Shown: piece after piece, positions 33,881 to 44,397 of the stretch
Position numbering within the stretch: the first letter of the stretch is position 1
Layout: each line of letters starts with the position of its first letter
Assembly (NCBI RefSeq): GCF_002878395.1
Contig: NC_061115.1
Coordinates: 219,507,442-219,571,441 of the forward strand
Direction of reading: 5' to 3'
Length of the DNA stretch: 64,000 bases
DNA from: Capsicum annuum
Lineage: Eukaryota > Streptophyta > Magnoliopsida > Solanales > Solanaceae
Made by a program: the position numbers and the translations under genes
Notes under the pieces: generated by a model
Database searches by the model: none
What the model was told of the DNA's origin: nothing
Seen by the model: only the letters and a program-made list of their open reading frames with translations

Positions 33881-36290
33881 GTTGTCAGGCTGAGCAATTG
33901 AGAATTCACCCATCTCCCTATTAGGAAGAGGTCTGGTAGTTTGTTTTGTCTTTTTTTCTGTTTTTCGAATTATTTCAGGGTTGTAGTTCGGGATCTATCT
34001 TGTTTTGTCCTTTTTTGTTTATGTTCAAACCCCTCTATCTTTCATTTTTATTAAATGGAGTATCCCCTTTTTCTTTGTGTTTTAAATATGTGTTTTTTTT
34101 TTACATAGTACATTTTATGTTGACTCTAGTGATATGATATGCTAGTGAAATTTACAGCTAGATCTGAACATCCAATTTAATAATGAACATTGAATCATAG
34201 GGTTAAAGTTAGAAAAAGAGAGCACTGAGGAAATAGATAGAGTGCTGGGGCATTTGGTGATCAAGTTGAAACCTTCTTTGAAAATTAAGGCTATCTTTTT
34301 TAGAATCGCAAGGATAACTTAATCATCAATTGAAAGACATGTCTTAATTCGGTCAAATAGTGTCTACGTGATCCTATCAAGAGGATCAGGAAGAAAATTA
34401 GCTCCACGAAGTCATGAGTCCTTCAGCATGAGGAATGTACAACAAAGTGAAGTTGTATGCTGGGCAAGTGTAGAAAAAGAGGTGGCACACATGCTCGGGG
34501 CAAGTTAGTGTTGTAAAACATTTCATAAGTGATCTTGATCGTGCACTTTCGCATTGCATGCTATGTACTAGCATTTTCAAGAATTTATATGATGAAGGCA
34601 TTTCATTCCATTATCCAAACACTGTGTCATCCTTTGTTTACCCCCATTTGGACCTTAGTGTTATTTTCTTTCATACCCCTCTTTTGGAATCAAGATAAGA
34701 GTCAACAAAATTCAAAAAAATATGTTGAAAAAGAAAGAAAAGATGGGTATCAAGAAAAATAAAGTCAGAAAAGTCCCAAAGACAAAAGAGTCAACAAAAG
34801 AAAAAAAATAGAATCAAGTGAAAAAACAAGCTGCCAAAACTACGCATGACCTGATTCTCCTCTCTCGGGGGTGAGATATGTAGGCTGCCCTACTCAGGGC
34901 TCGGTCCAACCAAATAAACAATTTAGAGTCACCTAGTCAAAAGAAACTGGAGCATGAGTTAATCCTTATTGTTTGAGTCGATTTCAAAAGTTGTAAGTCC
35001 TACCCCACTTCAAGTGTCGTTTGGGCCCCATGTCATCCTTTCTTTCTAACCTTATCCAAGAACCAAGTTACAACCAAAGAAAGACCTTCAGATCAATCTT
35101 TGAGAATGTTAAGGCTGAGCATGCAAGGGATATGATGATGCATTTGGGAACTATTTGTCTTCCTCGGCATAGGAAATCAAGAGAGAAATAAAAATGAGAG
35201 AATCTTATTAGTGAAAACCCTTACGGGCACTATAAGGCGATGGTAAGTTGAGAGAAATAAAAATGAGAGAGTCTTATTGGTGAAAACCCTCACGGGCACC
35301 GTAAGGCGATAGTGAGCCGAGAGAAAATGAAAGAAGCTTATTGGTGAAAACCCTTCAAGGCGCCACTAGCCGAATAGGGTCTTAAATGCAATTGACCTAA
35401 GAAATCAACTCAGTTTCAAGGAAATTAACTCAACAAAAATGGGTAGAAAGTTTGGATGAAAAGATCAAGCTGCTTAATCCAAAATGCATGGCATAATCAT
35501 TAGTGTTGATTGCCATTTTTTGATGAATTTTTCGTTTCTTTGTTTTAAAAGAGGACATTCATTGTCTTTTCTTTCTTCTCTTTATTTTAATTTTATCTTT
35601 CTTAAGTCAGTTATAAAACAAAAATTGTCATTCTTTTTTTTTGTTTCTTGTCTTTGAGTCAAGTCCGTGTCAAAACAAGTGAGAAAAGATTTCAAAACTG
35701 GCTACCAACTTTTTTAATTGCACAAAGCAAGACAAAAGCTAGGACATGAAAGAGACATAATTGTGAGCCCAAAAAAGGCATGCAGGACGTTTTGTCAACA
35801 GAAAAGTCGGGGAACTCATGGAAATACTAAGGTTCAAAGGGTTTATTTGTGAAACACGACAAAGCAGAAATACTGTGTTTGTTTCAGAGTCACTCTTAAT
35901 AAGCTGAGTTTGAGTCAATGATACAAGAAGTCAATGACATATGCTAATGGTTGGAAGCAAAGCTAAATGTGAAGGGGGTAGGAGCAATTGCCTCAAAAGC
36001 CAAAGCCACAAACTAACCACCATTTTTTTAAACTCACAAGTTTTCTTTGTATGTAATAGGAATACATGTTGCATTCAGATCAAGGATTTCAGAGCCTAAA
36101 CATCAAAGGCCGTAATTTCTCACCTCAACAAATACAAGAGGCAACGTTGCTGCACAGGTTTGGTAATCAAAACCATGGTAAAACTCATAATTCAAGATCT
36201 CTAGGAGACGCACTTCCTTGTTTTGATAATTCAAACAACATTGATAAGGAAACACACTTCCTTGATCGGGTAATTTGAATTTTGCTTCTT
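33881..36290 (+). other. Non-coding internal region where pol would be
   Basis: No pol motif on either strand. It holds a third copy of the GATTCTCC...GAGATACGTAGGC motif (34844-34905), a purine-rich AAAAGAGTCAACAAAAG stretch (34780-34800), and three ~76-bp tandem repeats at about 35195-35395 with CTTATTGGTGAAAACCCT. Confidence 0.65.
35195..35395 (+). repeat. Three ~76-bp tandem repeats in the Tat/Ogre-like element
   Basis: Each unit has GAGAGAAATAAAAATGAGAG or a shorter form, then TCTTATTGGTGAAAACCCT and GGCACCGTAAGGCGATAGTG. The third unit diverges (CTTCAAGGCGCCACTAGCCG). Confidence 0.75.
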
Positions 36291-36309
36291 AGGTAATGCA
36301 CTTCCTAAC

Positions 36310-36930
36310 TTAAGTCTTGATTCCTAGAAGACTTACCTTTTAGTCGAGTCATCCCCTTTGATTCCTATAAGACGTACCATTTAGTCGAGTCATCCCCTTT
36401 GATTCCTATAAGACGCACCTTTTAGTCGAGTCATCCCCTTTGATTCCTATAAGACGCACCTTTTAGTCTAGTCATTCCTCTTAATTCCTAGAAGACGTAC
36501 CTTTTAGTCAAGTCATTCCCCTTGACTCCTAGAAGACGTATCTTTTAGTCGAGTCATTCCTATTGATTCCTAGAAGACGTACCTTTTAGTCGAGTCATTC
36601 CCTTTGATTCCTAGAAAACGTACCTTTTAGTCGAGTCATTCCCTTTGATTCCTAGAAGACGTACCTTTTAGTCAAGTCATTCCCTTTGATTCCTAGAAGA
36701 CGTACCTTTTAGTCGAGTCATTCCCTTGATTACTAGAAGACGTACCTTTTAGTCGAGTCATCCCCTTTGATTCCTATAAGACGCACCTTTTAGTCGAGTC
36801 ATTCCCTTTGATTCCTATAAGACGTACCTTTTAGTCGAGTCATCCCCTTGGATTCCTATAAGACGTACCTTTTAGTCGAGTCATCCCCTTGGATTCCTAT
36901 AAGACGTACCTTTTAGTCGAGTCATTCCAA
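36310..36930 (+). repeat. Minisatellite of 15 units, ~41-42 bp
   Basis: Unit: GATTCCTAGAAGACGTACCT followed by TTTAGTCGAGTCATTCCCTT. Variants CTATAAGACG and CTAGAAGACG alternate in blocks (units 2-4 and 11-15 versus 5-10), so parts of the array were copied as groups. Located about 540 bp before the 3' LTR. Confidence 0.9.
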
Positions 36931-37449
36931 TTAACTCATAAAAAATGCATTTCTTTATTTGGGATAATTTTCTTTTCAGTTTTGATATGATTTCAGGAGC
37001 ATGCCCGAAGCATAGGGCGAATAAATGTAAAACCAAGCAACAATATGAAACAATTGAAAGCCAAGCAACAAATTAAAAAATTGCAAGTCAGGATCCCGCC
37101 TGAAGAATAGGGTGATGAAACTTAAGTCAAGAGTTCAGAAAAGCTGCATAGATAGGACTTTTGTAATTTTATTTATCTTTTTAACTCTTATAATTTTTCG
37201 TTTTTGATGTAATGACAGAGCCGCGAACCAGAACCTCGACAGAGCCTCACTCGACTCTCCAACTCGGTATAATTCCTCTCCTTCCAACCATTTGAGATAC
37301 CTGTGATTGGACTCTCTCATAAATTGGGTAAGTAAGATGTCAAAGACCCGGTTACCCTTCTTCCTTCTGTTTCTTTCTATGAATAATGGTCGGGTCAAAA
37401 TTTGGTCTCGTTGTCTACTTCTTTGTCTGAAAACATTTCATGTTTACAT

Positions 37450-37464
37450 TCAAAGGGGGCATGC
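37450..37464 (+). other. Polypurine tract of the Tat/Ogre-like element
   Basis: TCAAAGGGGGCATGC precedes the 3' LTR start TGTATACACC. AAAGGGGG is the expected plus-strand priming tract. Confidence 0.7.
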
Positions 37465-39467
37465 TGTATACACCTAATTTTGTCCCTCCTCAAAGTCCGA
37501 TTTTATTCTTTTTTTACCTTATCATATTATGTACCCTCACCCATGTAATTATCCCTCCACAAAATGACAAAAATAACAACCCTATAGATAATTTTATCTT
37601 ATCTTAACCAACTACCAACCAAGAAAAGGGGGAGGGCCCACTAGATATTGGCTTTTTCTTCTTCTTTCCTTGAAGATTGATAAATAGAAGGGGCCCATCA
37701 CTAACAAATGGAGAGGATTCATCCACAAGAAAACATATAGGGATATATACATATGCACAAATAGAAAAGGGGGGGGGTCATCTTCTTCACTAAAAAAAAT
37801 TCACCTCACGCCATATATACCACCCTCACCAAATTCCATGACAACAACAACATGATTCACACGTACACACAGAATAATACACACACAACTCACGATTCCA
37901 CTCTCAAGCATAGCCATACACACGCACACCCATACCAAATATCGCATAAAGAAAAAGGTAAAAAACAGTGAAAGGCGAGGGAAATCGTAGGGGGAACAGT
38001 GAAATCGAGAAGAGAGTGAGAGATCGGAGAGAGGCAATAGTTTGAGTGAGAGAGGAAGGGCGAGAGAGGCGTTTCCAATGAGATATCACCGGAAAATGCT
38101 ATAGCCATCTGCTTTTGTCCCATTTGTCGTTAATACCGAGCTCACCGGAGCTCCGGTGTAGTGAAAACACGACGTCCAACCATTTATTCCATCCAAATCC
38201 GCGTCAAACCATTTTTCCCGACCTCGATTCTGGTTTAATTCTCATCGGAAACACCAATTCTGGCTGTCAGTTCATTTGAATATGATTGTGTAGTGATTGA
38301 ATCCGGTTCAATTCTCTAAAAAAAAGGGGTCAAAGTTAGGCATTTGGTTATCCCTTTCGATTATTCGACTTCAATTTCGGGTTTCTATTTCTCTATACCG
38401 AGTGTGGATTTTGGTCGCTGTCGAGATTCTTTATTCGGGCTTTTTGATCTGGTTTTCTTAGACAGTGTTATCAACGTATTATTTGAAGGTCCAATTCTAT
38501 ATGTCTTATTTATTTTTTTGTGAATATTTTTGAATGGTGTGATTTTTGGTTGAATTTGGTTGAAGTGATTTTACTCGTCGTTATCTGATTGTTAATCCTT
38601 GTGTAAAGTATGTTCATTACGTAGTTGATTTGAGGTTAAGTTGGATTTTGGGGAAAAAGATCGAAAATTGTCAAAAGAGAACGTTGATTTATGTTGGTTC
38701 AATGATGATTGCCTGATTTGGAATGAACATCGACTTTATTAAGTTCGATAGTATCATGTTTTAGGCCGTGTATCATTAGGCAAGCAATAAGTTGGGTAGG
38801 CAAGATTTAGGATTAGTGATTGTTGAATGCTGAAATGTTTGTGGAATGGTTTTGATTTATACATTGACATCTATTGTATTTATTTGGCTGGGGAATGTCC
38901 CAAAGTATTTGTGTTGATTTATCCGGGGAATGCCCCAAAATATTTTGTACTCGGAGGACGTCCGTGATGAAGGCCCAAGGCATCGGGTAAAGCGACGGAG
39001 CATAGCTTAAGATTAGTTTAGAATAGGATTTATATTTTTCGCATTTTTCTATTTTTGGATTGTAATAATTGGACTGAACACTATAACTTTGGATTTGTTT
39101 GTTTGTTTGTTTGATTGATTGGTTTGTATGTTTTTGTGTGGTTTATACACTCTTAGTGTGATATATTCTGCCAAGTGACCGTGGTCAAACCACGGGATCG
39201 AGGGGTGCCTAACACCTTCCCCTCGATCAACAGAATTCCTTATCTGGAATCTTTGTTCGCGGATCAGTTTCTAGAGTCAAAACTATTTTGAAAAGAATTT
39301 TCCGAAGGTGACTTGGCACACCGGATTATGCCAAGTGGCGAATCTGAATTGGAATGTAAAAATCATCCTTTTTCGAAACAAATCTTCATTTTGTTACTTT
39401 AAATAAAAACCCTTTCGAACCTTAAAATGAATCTTTTTTTTAGTACGAAAAAAAAAGGGGTGTGACA
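37465..39467 (+). repeat. 3' LTR of the Tat/Ogre-like element (2003 bp)
   Basis: Pairs with 28651-30553. It keeps the ~115 bases missing from the 5' LTR (37586-37700, including GGGGGAGGGCCCACTAG). The palindrome CACCGGAGCTCCGGTG is conserved at 38142-38157. Confidence 0.9.
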
Positions 39468-39489
39468 TTGGAAAACTTTCCCAACATGT

Positions 39490-40885
39490 TTTGGACATGC
39501 ATACTCATTCACCAAATTATAATTTTTTTTAATAATCATGATGTTCGAATTAGCTTGCACTATGTAACTGAGATTGTCAATGTTATTATTCCAATAAAAT
39601 CTCAATTTAGACTTCCTAAATATAAATGACTTTCGTACTTCAATACGGACATGACAAGGTCATTCACAAATTATAATTTTTTTAATAATCATGATGTTCG
39701 AACCAGCTTACGCTATGCAGCTAGTGGTAGCATTCCAATGAAGTCGCAATTTAAACTTCCTAAATATAGACGACTTTCGTACTCCAATACGGACGTGACA
39801 ATGTCATTCACCAAATTATAATTTTTTTAATAATCATGATGTTCGAATCAGCATACGCTATGTAGCTGAGGTTGTCAGTGGTAGCATTCCAATGAAGTCG
39901 CAATTTAGACTTCCTAAATATATACGATTTTCGTAATCCAATACGGACGTGACAAGGTCATTCACAAATTATAGTTTTTTTAATAATCATGATGTTCGAA
40001 TCAACTTACACTATGCAGCTGAGGTTGTCAGTGGTAGCATTCCAGTGAAGTCGCAATTTAGACTTCCTAAATATAGACAATTTTCGTACTCCAATACGGA
40101 CGTGACAAGTGACATGACCTTTCCAATTGGATCATCAAAACCTAAATATAGAGTCTTCTTCTAATTTTTATTTAATTTTTTTTTTTGTGAATAACAAATT
40201 TTATCTATTTTAATATCTATATTTTGAAATAAGAGATAAGAAAATTAACAGAAAAAAAATTAGTTATTTCAAAGTCATATTAGAACAAAATAAAGCAGCT
40301 AAAATACAGTAGAAAAAATGTTACCGAGTAATGGATGTGTGGCTGGGTGGGGGTTGGAGGCGAGGGTGCAAACTTAAATATTATGAATAATATAATTAAA
40401 AAATCCAAAATATAATTTTTTTTTTATAACTAATGAATTTTTTTATAAGTTTGATTTAGAGTTAGGGGGATTGGGTTGGGGTTTGTTGGGGGGGGGGGGG
40501 GTTGGGGGCATGTAGGGGGGGAGAGGTTTTTTTTTTATTTTATTTTAAAATTAAGGGTGGGGGTGGGGTGTAGATTTTGTTTTAACATTTCATCGAGAAA
40601 AAAAATGAAAGTTTAACTTTTTTCTAAAGGTCATGTGATTTAACATATCCGAACAAGACATTTCATAATAAAATAATTAAAAAATATTTTAATATTTTTT
40701 GTGCATCACGCTGGTATATATATTAATTTTTTTAATAATCATGATGTTTGAATCAGCTTACGCTATACAGCTGAGATTGTTAGTGGTAGCATTTCAATGA
40801 AGTCGCAATTTAAACTTCCTAAATATAGATGATTTTCATACTCCAATACGGACGTGACAAGTGACATGACCTTTCCAATTGGCTC
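39490..40885 (-). pseudogene. Tandem fragments of a strictosidine-synthase-like C-terminal exon
   Basis: On the minus strand the block at 40020-40140 reads GFDDPIGKVMSLVTSVLEYE, then LYLGSLN, DF, GMLPLTT and a stop. This resembles the C-terminus of strictosidine-synthase-like (adipocyte plasma membrane-associated protein-like) enzymes. The part from about VLEYE to the stop plus about 60 flanking bases is repeated: units near 39518-39655, 39656-39800, 39801-39956 and 39957-40130, and a fifth at 40715-40885 that again includes the GKVM part. Unit length is about 145-160 bases. No upstream beta-propeller exons are seen. Family assignment rests on one short motif block. Confidence 0.55.
40440..40570 (+). 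other. Extreme G-rich tract, G-quadruplex potential
   Basis: Runs GGGGG, GGG, GGGG, G13, GGGGG, G7 and GGGGTGGGG within about 130 bases, lying between the fourth and fifth exon fragments of the strictosidine-synthase-like repeat. Confidence 0.6.
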
Positions 40886-40969
40886 ATCAAAACCTTTAAT
40901 TATTGTCTCCCCATTAATTCCCACATTCACTATCATAGCTTTGTGAAATGCTCAATTGACCGACATTCA

Positions 40970-41529
40970 CAAAACCTTGATCACCCTCACTTGTCTCATG
41001 GGCTAAGTCCAACTCGTACGACAAACGCGATAAAAAATTTAAAAGACCACTTATTTTCAACGCTATTCTCGTAAACCATCCCTTTAAATTGGCTATTTGG
41101 TGCAAATTCTTGATGACTCTCACTTGTCTCATGGGCTAACCTTTGAGGTCCAAGTCGTAAAACAAACACGATAAGAAACTTAAAAGACCACTCATTTTCA
41201 ACGCCACTTTCATAAACTGTCCCTTTATTTGGTGCAAATTCTTTATGACCCTCGTTTGTCTCATGGGCTAACTTTCGAGGTACAACTCGTAGGGCAAGCA
41301 CAATAAGAAACTTAAAAAACCACTCATTTTCAATGCTATTCTGTAAATCATCCCTTTAAAATTGGCTATTTGCTGCAAATTCTTGATGACCCCTGCTTGT
41401 CTTATGGGCTAACTTTCGAGGTTCAACTCGTAGGGCAAACATGATAAAAAACTTAAAAAGATCACTCATTTTTAACTCCATTATCGTAAATTGTCCCTTT
41501 AAAATTGGCTATTTGGTGCAAATTCTTGC
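40970..41529 (-). repeat. Four ~137-bp tandem repeats upstream of the ferredoxin leader
   Basis: Units start near 40980, 41112, 41245 and 41385 with GATGACCCTCRCTTGTCTCA (R = A or G) and contain TGGGCTAACTTTCGAGGT, AACTTAAAAGACCACTCATT and TTGGCTATTTGGTGCAAATT. The array ends 29 bases before the first G-box. Short minus-strand open frames cross unit borders but periods of 131-145 bases are not multiples of three, so coding is unlikely. Confidence 0.8.
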
Positions 41530-41539
41530 TGAGTACTGG

Positions 41540-41680
41540 CCCCAAAAAAGACAAAGTCACGTGCTGTGGGACCCATAGGTTCACAAAGATCACGTGACTG
41601 TGACAGCTAGTTTGTTTCTGAGTTCTTTTGACTTTCTTCCACTTGTGTTTGCCACTGCCGCAGTTTTAGCAAACAACATT
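41540..41680 (+). promoter_or_regulatory. Probable ferredoxin promoter end and 5' leader exon with two G-boxes
   Basis: CACGTG occurs at 41558-41563 and 41591-41596, 33 bases apart, both in ACGT-core contexts (GTCACGTGCT, ATCACGTGAC). A leader exon may end at 41680, where ACATT is followed by GTAAGTTCCC, an excellent 5' splice site, and a pyrimidine-rich stretch. The next downstream gene in this sense is the ferredoxin with an acceptor GTGCAG at 46339-46344. The pairing is inferred. Confidence 0.5.
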
Positions 41681-41854
41681 GTAAGTTCCCTTTTCTCTTT
41701 TTGCTGATTTATTTATTGATTATTTTGGAAATTTGTTTGTGTTATTACATGATTTAGTTGATATGTGGTTTTGGGGTTGTTTTATTTTTGTTGAGTTTGC
41801 AATGGGGTGTTTTTTTATCAAAAAAAATGATTGTTTCTTGAATTAAATTGAGTT

Positions 41855-43175
41855 ACGTGATACGTGTTGCTAGTGGAGATGACAGGTATTCTGTCGAATT
41901 AGTTGGTGGATAGAGTTACGTGATACGTGTTGCTAGTAGAGGTGGCATGTATCTCGTGGAACTAGTTGGTGGATAGAGTTATATGGTACGTGTTGCTAGT
42001 GGGAGGTGGCATGTATCTCGTGGAATTAGTTGGTGGATAGAGTTACGTGATACGTGTTGCTAGTAGAGGTGGCATGTATCTCGTGGAACTAGTTGGTGGA
42101 TAGAGTTATGTGGTACGTGTCCCTAGTGGGAGGTGACATGTATCTTGTGGAATTAGTTGGTGGATAGAGCTACGTGATGCGTGTTGCTAGTAGAGGTGGC
42201 ATGTATCTCGTGGAATTTGTTGGTAGATAGAGTTACGTTATACGTATTGCTAGTGGGAGGTGGCATGAATCTGGTGGAATTAGTTGGTGGATAGAGTTAC
42301 GTTATACGTGTTGCTAGTGGGAGGTGGCATGAATCTGGTGGAATTAGTTGGTGGATAGAGTTACGTGATAAGTGTTGCTAGTAGGAGGTGGCATGTATCT
42401 TGTGAAATTAGTTGGTGGATAGAGTTATGTGATACGTGTTGCTAGTAGAGGTGGCATGTATCTCGTGGAACTAGTTGGTGGATAGAGTTATATGGTACGT
42501 GTTGCTAGTGGGAGGTGGCATGTATCTCGTGGAATTAGTTGGTGGATAGAGTTACGTGATATGTGTTGCTAGTAGAGGTGACATGTATCTCGTGGAACTA
42601 GTTGGTGGATAGAGTTATGTGGTACGTGTCCCTAGTGGGAGGTGGCATGTATCTTGTGGAACTAGTTGGTGGATAGAGTTATGTGGTGTTGCTATTAGGG
42701 GTGACATGTATCTCGTGGAATTAGTTGGTGGATAGAGTTACGTGCTACGTGTTGCTAGTAGAGGTGGCATGTATCTCGTGGAACTAGTTGGTGGATAGAG
42801 TTATGTGGTATGTGTTGCTAGTGGGAGGTGGCATGTATCTCGTAGAATTAGTTGGTGGATAGAGTTACGTGATACGTGTTGCTAATAGAGGTGGCATGTA
42901 TCTCGTGGAACTAGTTGTTGGATAGAGTTATGCGGTACGTGTTGCTAGTGGTAGGTGGCATGTATCTCGTGGAATTAGTTGGTGGATAGATTTACGTGAT
43001 ACGTGTTGCTAATAGAGGTGGCATGTATCTCGTGGAACTCGTGGTGGATAGAGTTACGCGGTACGTGTTGCTAGTGGTAGCTAGCATGTATCTCGTGGAG
43101 TTAGTTGGTGGATAGAGTTATGCGGTATGTGTTGCTACAGGGAGGTGGCAGGTATCTCGTAGAATTAGTTGAGTT
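41855..43175 (+). repeat. Minisatellite of about 21 units, ~62 bp, derived from a SINE 3' part
   Basis: Unit: GTTGGTGGATAGAGTTACGT, GATACGTGTTGCTAGTAGAG, GTGGCATGTATCTCGTGGAA then CTA or TTA. Two unit types (TAGAGGTGG versus TGGGAGGTGG) alternate over long parts, giving a ~125-bp higher-order period. The array ends in a SINE-like tail at 43166-43220 (GAGGTGTGTGAAAGCTGACC, ACCACGGTTATC, A-rich). Confidence 0.9.
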
Positions 43176-43220
43176 AGTTGAGGTGTGTGAAAGCTGACCC
43201 GGGATACCACGGTTATCAGT
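43166..43220 (+). mobile_element. SINE 3' terminus attached to the minisatellite
   Basis: TTGAGGTGTGTGAAAGCTGA, CCCGGGATACCACGGTTATC then AGTAAAGAAAATAA. It matches the SINE tails at 26905-26960 and, inverted, at 45045-45090. Confidence 0.75.
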
Positions 43221-43722
43221 AAAGAAAATAATTGAATGTATGCTTTTTTTTAATAATGGCATCTTTGCAGTTTTTACTCTTATTTGACTGCTAGATAGAT
43301 AGATCCAAGATTTAAATTAAATGAGTAAAAAGTACTAATACTCTTAGCACTCCTTTATGAGTTAAACTATTGTTAGGATCAAGTGCTTACCGTCGTGCCA
43401 AAAGCTTTATCTTATAGCAAGGGTGCAACTTTATGACTCTGACCCGGGCCACCAAGCAAGTGTCATGTTCAATCATGACTATGACCTAAGCCACCCTAGC
43501 ATGGCAGATATAGGGGGTCGGGATGTCGTTTACTTTGGTATAAGGTAATTTTTGTATGTATCTATATATATATGTTGAATCCCCTAAAAACAAAATGACA
43601 AGTTGACTCGGTGGTATAGGGGGTTCAAAATTTACCTTTGAGGTTCCAAGATCAAAACCTAGGCGCTATGTTTTAATTTTTTGAGTCCCCCCCAAGTGAA
43701 TTTTCCTTTGAGTCCAAAATAT

Positions 43723-43860
43723 GGACTGTAGCTAAGTTGCTCTGACTCTCCAAAATGTTGCCGCAACTGTGTCGGAACCTTCAAAAAATACACTGTTTTT
43801 GGAGGATCCGACTAGCACCTGTCGACATTTTTGAAGAGTCCGAGCAACATAGGACTGTAG
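43723..43860. mobile_element. 120-bp Mutator-like MITE with 9-bp target duplication
   Basis: The element 43732-43851 runs from CTAAGTTGCTCTGACTCTCC to AAGAGTCCGAGCAACATA. GGACTGTAG flanks it exactly at 43723-43731 and 43852-43860, the 9-bp duplication typical of Mutator-superfamily transposition. Confidence 0.85.
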
Positions 43861-43959
43861 TATACCAGTATCCTTAAGTTGTCTTGTATCCTCCTCACAT
43901 TTTGAGCTAATTTTGGAGTGAGTTAGGTCCAAGATCCTTTTTCTAAACAGTGTGCATAC

Positions 43960-44397
43960 AATGTTATCAAAGGCGCTCTTAAAGCTCGCTTAAGCCCTAA
44001 AGCGAGGCTCAAAACGTGTTGAGCGCTTTGAGTCGCTTAATGTACGCTTCATTGTCTTTGTCAATTTTCAAAGGCATGCTTTTTCGTTGCCATGAGCCTC
44101 CTCTAAAGAGGCAACAGTAAACAATTGATATTTCACTTTATCGTAATTTTTTTTTAATTTCTTCGTTCATGTTTGTTTCTCATACTTATAATAATTAACG
44201 TTGGACTAAGAAATAAGCATATATATTTGGATATATGTTTAGTCCAATGTTAATATTATGAGTATGAATGAAAAATATTTGTATTTTTTCTCCCTTTGCG
44301 CTTATTTTCATTAAATCCCACGTTGTATTCGCGTTTTGCGTTTAAAGCCCCTAAAGACCTTAGAGCTTTTTTGCGTTTTTTGCTTTTGATAACACTG
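43960..44397. mobile_element. Non-autonomous TIR element (GTTATCAAAGGCGC type)
   Basis: GTTATCAAAGGCGCTCTTAA at the left and GCGTTTTTTGCTTTTGATAA at the right are inverted. The interior is rich in AAGCGAGGC, GCGCTT and CGCTTCATTG motifs. No transposase. Superfamily uncertain; target duplication not clear. Confidence 0.65.

Larger units (their letters stand above)
28651..39467 (+). mobile_element. Tat/Ogre-like LTR element with gag but no pol, complete with TSD
   Basis: Two LTRs (28651-30553 and 37465-39467) start TGTAGACACC or TGTATACACC and end GTATGACA or GTGTGACA. TTGGA occurs directly outside both (28646-28650, 39468-39472), a 5-bp target duplication. Between them are a primer-binding site, a gag, several tandem repeats and a purine tract. 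About 3.6 kb after gag holds no protease, reverse transcriptase or integrase motif. The gag type (YDGHGDPVAHLRRYCNQL) and leader are Tat/Ogre-like. It resembles TR-GAG/LARD elements that depend on a helper. Confidence 0.88.

Noticed and set aside
40996..41301. Minus-strand 101-codon frame with repeated LAHETSE and FAPN
   Set aside because: It tracks the ~137-base tandem repeat, whose period is not a multiple of three and which breaks in neighbouring units.
41855..43175. CRISPR-like array
   Set aside because: Units are contiguous without unique spacers, in a plant nuclear context. It is a minisatellite.
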